DNA of 64,000 bases from Mesorhizobium sp. ES1-1 (GTDB taxonomy: Bacteria > Pseudomonadota > Alphaproteobacteria > Rhizobiales > Rhizobiaceae). Where the stretch lies: contig NZ_JAIUGX010000012.1 of the NCBI RefSeq assembly GCF_020164785.1, positions 62,001 through 126,000 of the forward strand, written 5' to 3'. Every line of letters starts with the position of its first letter. Position 1 is the stretch's first letter. The translations under genes were made by a program, and so were the position numbers. The notes beneath the pieces were generated by a model. That model searched no databases. It was not told the DNA's origin and saw only the letters and a program-made list of their open reading frames with translations. Positions 58,361 through 64,000 of the stretch are shown piece after piece.

Positions 58361-59985
58361 GCGAAGTCCTCCTTTCTGTGCGTGATCTCAGCGTCGCCTT
58401 CACCCAAGGCGGCAACCAATCGATAGCCGTCGACCACATTTCATTCGACATCGCCAAGGGCGAGACCGTGGCGCTGGTCGGCGAGTCCGGCTCCGGCAAA
58501 TCCGTCTCGGCGCTTTCGGTGCTGAAGCTGCTGCCCTATCCAAGCGCCAGCCACCCCTCGGGCAAGATCCTGTTCCAGGGCGAAGACCTGCTCGCGATGA
58601 GCGAAAAGCAGTTGCGGCAAGTGCGCGGCAACAAGATCACCATGATCTTCCAGGAGCCGATGACATCGCTCAATCCGCTGCACACGATCGAGCATCAGAT
58701 TGTCGAGATCCTGAAACTGCATCAGGGCATGGCCGACCGCCCGGCCAGGCAACGCACACTGGCCTTGCTCAACGAAGTGGGCATCCGCGAGCCGGAAAAA
58801 CGCCTCGATGCCTATCCGCATCAGCTCTCCGGCGGCCAACGCCAGCGCGTCATGGTCGCCATGGCGCTGGCGAACGAACCTGAACTTTTGATCGCCGACG
58901 AGCCGACGACGGCGCTCGACGTCACCGTGCAGGCGCAGATCCTGGAATTGCTGGCCGGATTGAAGAGCCGCAAGGGCATGTCGATGCTGTTCATCACCCA
59001 TGATCTCGGCATCGTGCGCAAGATTGCCGACCGCGTCTGCGTGATGACCAAGGGCAAGATCGTCGAGACCGGACCGACCAAGGAGATCTTCGCCAATCCG
59101 CAGCATGCTTATACCAAGCACTTGCTGGCGGCCGAACCGAAGGGCAAGCCGCCGGCCTCCAATGCCGATGCCAAGCCTGTCATGACCGGCAAGGACATCA
59201 AGGTCTGGTTCCCGATCAAGAAGGGATTTTTCCGGACCACCGTCGACAATGTGAAGGCGGTCGACGGCATCGACGTCACCGTGCGCGCCGGCCAGACGCT
59301 CGGCGTGGTTGGCGAGTCCGGTTCGGGCAAGACGACGCTGGGCCTGGCGCTGGCGCGCATGATCTCGTCGACCGGAACGATCCGGTTCAATGGGCACGAC
59401 ATCGACAAGCTCTCCTTCGACGCCATGCGGCCACTCAGGCGCGAATTGCAGATCGTCTTCCAGGACCCTTTCGGGTCGCTGAGCCCGCGCATGTCGATCG
59501 CCGAGATCATCGAGGAAGGTCTGAAAATCCACGAGCCGAAGCTGTCGGCCGACGAACGCGACGACAAGGTGGCCGCCGTGCTGAAGGAGGTCGGCCTCGA
59601 CCCGGCCACCCGCAACCGTTACCCGCACGAGTTCTCCGGCGGGCAGCGCCAGCGCGTCGCCATCGCGCGCGCCATGGTGCTGAAGCCGCGCTTCGTGATG
59701 CTGGACGAACCGACCTCGGCACTCGACATGAGCGTGCAGGCGCAGGTCGTCGACCTCCTGCGCAATCTGCAGGCCAAGCACGACCTCGCCTATCTCTTCA
59801 TCAGCCATGACCTCAGGGTTATCCGGGCGCTCGCCAATGACGTCATCGTCATGCGCAACGGCAAGATCGTCGAAGCAGGCCCCTCCCGGCAGATTTTTGA
59901 AGATCCGCAAACCGACTATACTCGGGCGCTGATCTCGGCAGCGTTCAAGATCGAGACGGCGCCGGTCGGCATCGTCAGCCAGTGA
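58357..59985 (+). CDS. yejF: Peptide ABC transporter ATP-binding protein YejF, dual ATPase
   Basis: 542 residues with two complete ABC cassettes in one chain. Cassette 1: GESGSGKS, QEPMTSLNPLH, LSGGQRQR, LIADEPTTALD. Cassette 2 (from about 270): GESGSGKTT, QDPFGSLSPR, FSGGQRQR, VMLDEPTSALD. It powers YejBE. ATG 58357 overlaps the yejE stop; the open frame extends 160 codons upstream inside yejE without meaning. Confidence 0.94.
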   Translation: MSEVLLSVRDLSVAFTQGGNQSIAVDHISFDIAKGETVALVGESGSGKSVSALSVLKLLPYPSASHPSGKILFQGEDLLAMSEKQLRQVRGNKITMIFQEPMTSLNPLHTIEHQIVEILKLHQGMADRPARQRTLALLNEVGIREPEKRLDAYPHQLSGGQRQRVMVAMALANEPELLIADEPTTALDVTVQAQILELLAGLKSRKGMSMLFITHDLGIVRKIADRVCVMTKGKIVETGPTKEIFANPQHAYTKHLLAAEPKGKPPASNADAKPVMTGKDIKVWFPIKKGFFRTTVDNVKAVDGIDVTVRAGQTLGVVGESGSGKTTLGLALARMISSTGTIRFNGHDIDKLSFDAMRPLRRELQIVFQDPFGSLSPRMSIAEIIEEGLKIHEPKLSADERDDKVAAVLKEVGLDPATRNRYPHEFSGGQRQRVAIARAMVLKPRFVMLDEPTSALDMSVQAQVVDLLRNLQAKHDLAYLFISHDLRVIRALANDVIVMRNGKIVEAGPSRQIFEDPQTDYTRALISAAFKIETAPVGIVSQ

Positions 59986-60012
59986 TTGCATAAGAGGGAC
60001 TACAAGACTGCC

Positions 60013-60954
60013 ATGGAAAAAGGCCGCATCCTGCTTGCCGTCACCGGCTTCCATCCGCAGCGCTGGCGCGACCTGTTGTCGGCCGAGCGCGACGTCGTGC
60101 TGGAGCCGAATGGCGCCGGCGACCCGTCGATAACCTATGCGGTGGTGTGGAAACAGAAGCCGAACCTGTTGTCGTCCCTGCCCAACCTGCGCGCCATCTT
60201 CTCGATCGGCGCCGGCGTCGACCATATTTTCGCCGATCCCGGCCTGCCGGACGTGCCGATCGTCAGGGTTGTCGCCGATAATCTGACCCAGTACATGACC
60301 GAATATGTCGTCTGGCGCGTTCTGGACCACCACCGGCAAGGACTGCTCTACCGGTCGCAGCAATCGAAAAAGATCTGGCACGAGCCGCCGCAAAGACCGG
60401 CCGGCGACATTTCCGTAGGCATTATGGGGCTCGGCAATCTGGGGCGCGCGGCGGCTTCGGTGCTGCTGTCGCTTGGCTTCGCCGTCAACGGCTGGTCTCG
60501 CGGCGATCGGCCGATGCAAGGCGTTTCCACCTATGCCGGCGAGGCAGGACTTATCCCGTTCCTCAACGCCACCGACATACTGGTCGTGCTGCTGCCGCTG
60601 ACCCCCGACACACAAGGCATCATCGATTACGGCGTGCTGAAGGAATTGCGCAAGCGCAACGGGCTGGGCGGCTCCGTGCTGATCAACGCAGGGCGCGGTC
60701 GCCTGCAGAAGGACGCTGATATCGTGCGGGCGCTGGATGACGGCACGCTGAAAGAGGCGAGCCTCGACGTGTTCGAGGTCGAGCCGTTGCCGAAGACCAG
60801 CCCGCTTTGGAGCCATTCCAAGGTGTTCGTGACGCCGCATGCAGCGGCGACCTCGGATCCGGTCCACCTGGCGCCGATCATGCTGCGCCAGATGGATGCT
60901 TTCGAACGGGGCGAGACGCTGGAGAACCTGGTCGATCGCAAAGCGGGTTACTAA
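60013..60954 (+). CDS. D-2-hydroxyacid dehydrogenase, GhrA-like (glyoxylate/hydroxypyruvate reductase)
   Basis: 313 residues, the length of GhrA. The NAD(P)-binding motif is GIMGLGNLGRAAAS; catalytic Arg in NAGRGRLQ, Glu in VFEVEPLP and His in TPHAAATSDP are all found. It reduces glyoxylate and hydroxypyruvate. ATG 60013 was taken; a TTG at 59986 directly after the yejF stop is possible. It follows yejF by 27 bases and may be cotranscribed. Confidence 0.9.
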   Translation: MEKGRILLAVTGFHPQRWRDLLSAERDVVLEPNGAGDPSITYAVVWKQKPNLLSSLPNLRAIFSIGAGVDHIFADPGLPDVPIVRVVADNLTQYMTEYVVWRVLDHHRQGLLYRSQQSKKIWHEPPQRPAGDISVGIMGLGNLGRAAASVLLSLGFAVNGWSRGDRPMQGVSTYAGEAGLIPFLNATDILVVLLPLTPDTQGIIDYGVLKELRKRNGLGGSVLINAGRGRLQKDADIVRALDDGTLKEASLDVFEVEPLPKTSPLWSHSKVFVTPHAAATSDPVHLAPIMLRQMDAFERGETLENLVDRKAGY

Positions 60955-60994
60955 CCCAACTCCGGGGGCGTGAGCGAGGCCTCAGCTTGAGGGG

Positions 60995-61354
60995 TCAGCC
61001 GGGCAGGACGAACTTCTTCTGCTCGTCAGGCTTGTCGCAGTCGCGGCGATTGATCGACCGGTTCATGGCGTCGATTTCGCCGGTCGCCCTGTCGATGTCG
61101 CGCTGGCGCTGCGAGCGCATGTCCGGCGTGAATGGGCCGAACCCCATCGCCGGATTGGAAAATGTCGGCTTGACCTGTGTCGAAAGGTTGTATTGCTGCG
61201 CCAGCCCGTCGCGCTGGGCCAACAGTTCATCGCAGGGAACGGCGTCGTAGCGGAGCGACGACTGTACATTGTCGTCCTGCCGCTCGGACGTCGAATTGCC
61301 GACGCAGCCCGCGGTGGCCAGACAGGATGCCAAGACAATCAGGTTCCAGCGCAT
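60995..61354 (-). CDS. Small predicted lipoprotein of unknown function
   Basis: 119 residues. The signal peptide ends in the lipobox LATAGC; the mature part is polar, with a predicted helix (MRSQRQRDIDRATGEIDAMNRSINRRDC) and two further cysteines. No family is recognised. It is convergent with the GhrA-like gene; 103 bases without a gene separate it from the methyltransferase upstream. Confidence 0.72.
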   Translation of the reverse strand: MRWNLIVLASCLATAGCVGNSTSERQDDNVQSSLRYDAVPCDELLAQRDGLAQQYNLSTQVKPTFSNPAMGFGPFTPDMRSQRQRDIDRATGEIDAMNRSINRRDCDKPDEQKKFVLPG

Positions 61355-61457
61355 CGTATGTCTCCCTTTCCCGATATCCCGCGGCCTACATCACCCCGCC
61401 TGCGACTGGGGCTTTTTCGAACCACCGACCCTGCGTGCCGGATGGTAACACGCGGGC

Positions 61458-62375
61458 TCAAGCATGCGGCGACCTGACCGCCAGAATGACCAGCCCACTG
61501 ACAGGTTCCCTGCGGTCCTGACGGATGACAGTGGTTTCCAGCGACAGGACCAAGAACCCGTTGGCAGCCAGGACCTCCCTGACATAGCGTTCCGAATGCG
61601 CATAGCGACGCGACGGCTGCAATACGAAATCGCCATCGCCGTCCAGCTTCTCGACCGAAAAGGCGAACAGGCCATCGTCGACCAGCAGGCCGGCGATCCT
61701 GTTCACCGCGCCGCCGAGCGCGCCGATATAGATGAAAACATCGGTGACGGTGACCAGATCGGCTTTCGGGCCGGCACGGGCAAAGTCGCGCAGGTCCGCC
61801 TTTGCGACTTCGTCATAGATCCCCTTGGCCCGCGCCCGCCTGAGCATGCCGGCCGAAATGTCATATCCTTCGAGCCTATCGGCGATCGGCCGCAGCCTTT
61901 GCCCCATCAAGCCGGTGCCACAGCCGAGATCAAGCACGAGGGCAAAGCGGCCGGGCCTCGCTGTTCGTATGGCCCGCTCAAGCAGTTCAGGCACCCGATA
62001 GCCGAGTTTGTCGACCAGCGATTCATCGAAGCTGTCGGCGTAGTGGTCGAACAGCGCCTCTACGAAGGCGCCGGGCGGCCCGCTTGTCGGCGGCGCCTTG
62101 CCGATCAGTTGCAGCTTGAGCGCAGCACCCAGGCGATCCGCCGGTTCGAGCTTCAGCGCCATTGTCCAGGCCTGCGCGGCCAGCTCCAACGCGCCGGCCG
62201 ATTCCTGAAACTCGCCGAGGCGAAACCAGCCGGCCGTCCATTGCGGAACCAGTTCCAGCGCGCCAAGCAGAAGTTCGGCCGCCTGGGCATGATCGCCGTC
62301 CGCGTGGAGCATCTCGGCATAGTCGGCGCGGCGGTCGGCGTTCAGGTCGCCGGACGACGTCTGAAACGGTTTCAT
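61458..62375 (-). CDS. SAM-dependent methyltransferase with TPR-like N-terminus
   Basis: 305 residues. Residues 1-90 form two or three TPR-like helical pairs (AEMLHADGDHAQAAELLLGALELVPQWTAGWFRLG). The class I methyltransferase domain follows: LVLDLGCGTGLMGQRL is motif I, and the region VTVTDVFIYIG the catalytic neighbourhood. The substrate is unknown; proteins with this plan are annotated as trans-aconitate- or UbiE-like methyltransferases without proof. Confidence 0.8.
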   Translation of the reverse strand: MKPFQTSSGDLNADRRADYAEMLHADGDHAQAAELLLGALELVPQWTAGWFRLGEFQESAGALELAAQAWTMALKLEPADRLGAALKLQLIGKAPPTSGPPGAFVEALFDHYADSFDESLVDKLGYRVPELLERAIRTARPGRFALVLDLGCGTGLMGQRLRPIADRLEGYDISAGMLRRARAKGIYDEVAKADLRDFARAGPKADLVTVTDVFIYIGALGGAVNRIAGLLVDDGLFAFSVEKLDGDGDFVLQPSRRYAHSERYVREVLAANGFLVLSLETTVIRQDRREPVSGLVILAVRSPHA

Positions 62376-62479
62376 CGTGTCGGGCCCTATCGGAGGATCG
62401 AGACGACCATGCTATGCGGTAGTCAGCAGGCACTGACAACAGCCTTTCCGCGCCGGAATTGTATCCTATCTCTAGGGGC

Positions 62480-63487
62480 ATGCGCGCCAGCGATCTGCTT
62501 CATCCCCGGCCCCAGGGCCTCTACTGCCCGCCGGGCGATTTCTTCATCGATCCGGTGCGCCCGGTTAATCGCGCGCTCATCACGCATGGCCATTCCGACC
62601 ACGCGCGTTCGGGGCATGGCTCGGTGCTGGCGACGAAGCAGACGCTGGACATCATGGGCCTGCGCTACGGCGAGGATTTCGCGGCGGCCACACAGACGGC
62701 ACGGCTGGGCGAGATCATCGACCTCAACGGGGTCAAGGTCAGTTTCCACCCGGCAGGCCATGTACTGGGTTCCGCCCAGATTGCCGTGGAGCACCAGGGC
62801 GTCCGCATCGTCGCCTCCGGGGACTACAAGCGGCGCCGGGATGCGACCTGCGCTCCGTTCGAGCCGGTGGCCTGCGATGTGTTCATCACCGAGGCCACAT
62901 TCGGCCTGCCGGTTTTCCGTCATCCTCCGGACACGGAGGAGATCGCGCGCCTGCTCAAATCGGTCGACCAGTTTCCCGAACGCTCGCATCTGGTCGGCGC
63001 CTATGCGCTCGGCAAGGCGCAGCGGGTAATGCGGCTGTTGCGCGATGCGGGTTACGACCGGCCGCTCTACATCCATGGCGCACTGGCCAAGCTCAGCGAA
63101 TATTACCAAGGCCAAGGTATCGATCTGGGGACCCTGCAGCCGGCAACCGTTGAGGGCGGCAAGGGTAGTTTCGCCGGCGCCATTGTCGTCGGTCCTCCAT
63201 CGGCTTTCGCCGATCGCTGGGCGCGGCGCTTTCCCGATCCGATTTCATGCTTCGCCTCCGGCTGGATGCGCATCCGCCAGCGCGCCAAGCAAGGCGGTGT
63301 CGAACTGCCGCTGATCATTTCGGACCACGCCGACTGGGACGAGCTGACCACCACCATCCACGAGACGGGAGCCGAGGAGATATGGGTGACGCATGGCCGC
63401 GAAGAGGCGCTGGTCCGCTGGTGCGAGCTCGAAGGCATCACCGCGCGGCCATTGCATCTGGTCGGCTACGAGGACGAAGGCGACTGA
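62480..63487 (+). CDS. Ligase-associated DNA damage response exonuclease
   Basis: 335 residues. A metallo-beta-lactamase/beta-CASP nuclease: H36-x-H38-x-D40-H41 (THGHSDHA), HPAGHVLGSAQI, and a late SDHADWDEL. It resembles mRNA 3'-end processing factors but its place directly before an ATP-dependent ligase identifies the DNA-repair subgroup. ATG 62480 was chosen; TTG 62459 gives seven more residues, and neither has a proper ribosome binding site. Four bases separate its stop from the ligase ATG. Confidence 0.9.
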   Translation: MRASDLLHPRPQGLYCPPGDFFIDPVRPVNRALITHGHSDHARSGHGSVLATKQTLDIMGLRYGEDFAAATQTARLGEIIDLNGVKVSFHPAGHVLGSAQIAVEHQGVRIVASGDYKRRRDATCAPFEPVACDVFITEATFGLPVFRHPPDTEEIARLLKSVDQFPERSHLVGAYALGKAQRVMRLLRDAGYDRPLYIHGALAKLSEYYQGQGIDLGTLQPATVEGGKGSFAGAIVVGPPSAFADRWARRFPDPISCFASGWMRIRQRAKQGGVELPLIISDHADWDELTTTIHETGAEEIWVTHGREEALVRWCELEGITARPLHLVGYEDEGD

Positions 63488-63491
63488 TGGC

Positions 63492-64000
63492 ATGAACCGC
63501 TTCGCCGAACTTCTCGACCGGCTGGTGCTGACGCCGTCGCGCAACGGCAAGCTGACCTTGCTGACCGATTATTTCCGCACCGTCGAAGATCCGGACAGGG
63601 GCCTGGCGCTGGCCGCCATCACCGGCGATCTCACCATTGCCGCGGTCAAGCCGGCGATGCTGCGCAGCCTGGTCACCGAACGCATGGACCCGGTCCTGTT
63701 CGGCTATTCCTACGATTATGTCGGCGATCTTGCGGAGACGGTTTCGCTGGTCTGGCCGCCCTCGCCGGGACATATCCCCAACCGCGATCCGACGCTTGGC
63801 GAGGTCGTGGCGAAACTTCAATCGGCCAGCCGTTCCGATGGGCCGAAGGTGCTGGCGGGGCTGCTCGACAGTTCCGGCAGCTCGGCGCGCTTTGCCATCA
63901 TCAAGCTTGTCACCGGCGGACTGCGCATCGGCGTCTCGGCACGGCTGGCCAAACAGGCGCTGGCGGATTTCGGCAATGTCGACGTCGCCGAGATCGAGGA
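63492..64000 (+). CDS. ATP-dependent DNA ligase, 5' part (cut by window edge)
   Basis: 169 codons are visible. MNRFAELLDRLVLTPSRNGKLTLLTDYFR and the helical N-terminal domain (FAIIKLVTGGLRIGVSARLAKQALADFG) are characteristic of the LigB-type bacterial ATP-dependent ligases found with the preceding exonuclease. The catalytic KxDG lies beyond the window. A DEXH helicase and a PdeM-type phosphoesterase gene are expected to follow. Confidence 0.88.
   Translation, partial: MNRFAELLDRLVLTPSRNGKLTLLTDYFRTVEDPDRGLALAAITGDLTIAAVKPAMLRSLVTERMDPVLFGYSYDYVGDLAETVSLVWPPSPGHIPNRDPTLGEVVAKLQSASRSDGPKVLAGLLDSSGSSARFAIIKLVTGGLRIGVSARLAKQALADFGNVDVAEIE

Noticed and set aside
58441-60867. Minus-strand open frame of 808 codons opposite yejF and the GhrA-like gene
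   Set aside because: It crosses two well-supported genes on the other strand and reads as GC-shadow sequence.

Overview
The window is a GC-rich stretch of an alphaproteobacterial chromosome of the order Rhizobiales, most probably Mesorhizobium or a close relative. This rests on gene order (rimP-nusA-ylxR-infB-rbfA-truB-rpsO-pnp; tsaB-rimI-plsC-miaB-phoH-ybeY-corC-lnt-praR-metK-trmB; ffs-dnaX-ybaB-recR; pheA-kdsB-cycM), an Irr-type iron box, and an intergenic mosaic repeat of the rhizobial kind. Most of the window is core genome. Nothing looks like a prophage, a transposon or a CRISPR array.

Layout. 1-2.8 kb: a GGDEF/EAL signalling protein converges on an RsmC-like methyltransferase. 2.8-14.6 kb: the translation/RNA operon, read on the minus strand from a promoter near 14.55 kb: rimP, nusA, ylxR-L7Ae, infB, a small membrane protein, rbfA, truB, corA, rpsO, pnp. 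14.7-25.5 kb: a second long minus-strand run from tsaB to trmB (tRNA modification, lipid and lipoprotein acylation, RNA metabolism, SAM synthesis and a PraR-type regulator). 25.6-33.3 kb: an iron region with two imelysin-family proteins, a di-heme oxidoreductase, a DUF1513 beta-propeller-like protein and, between them, bacterioferritin with its ferredoxin; a 17-bp Irr/ICE palindrome lies between the first imelysin gene and a divergent FAD-dependent reductase. 33.4-40.6 kb: a GABA-type aminotransferase, a frameshifted small gene and a five-gene peptide-type ABC importer. 40.8-46.9 kb: an MltB-type transglycosylase, a mosaic repeat, recR, a SleB-like lipoprotein, a small unknown protein, ybaB, dnaX and the SRP RNA gene. 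47-51.3 kb: HIT protein, nudC, Dabb protein, a Phd/PIN toxin-antitoxin pair, pheA, kdsB. 51.4-61 kb: cytochrome c (cycM) and a YejABEF-type peptide importer with two tandem binding proteins, then a GhrA-like dehydrogenase. 61-64 kb: a small lipoprotein, a methyltransferase, and the first two genes of the ligase-associated DNA damage cassette; the ligase runs off the window edge.

The most interesting points are regulatory or structural: the Irr box filling the spacer of a candidate promoter and shared with a divergent reductase; iron storage genes inside an iron acquisition cluster; a terminator-like hairpin between a good promoter and rimP; three stem-loops between rpsO and pnp; a mosaic repeat whose end supplies the ribosome binding site of the gene beside it; and a small gene whose conserved C-terminus lies in another frame. 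I found no clearly new multi-gene defence or biosynthetic system. All family assignments were made by reading the translated sequence, without database searches.
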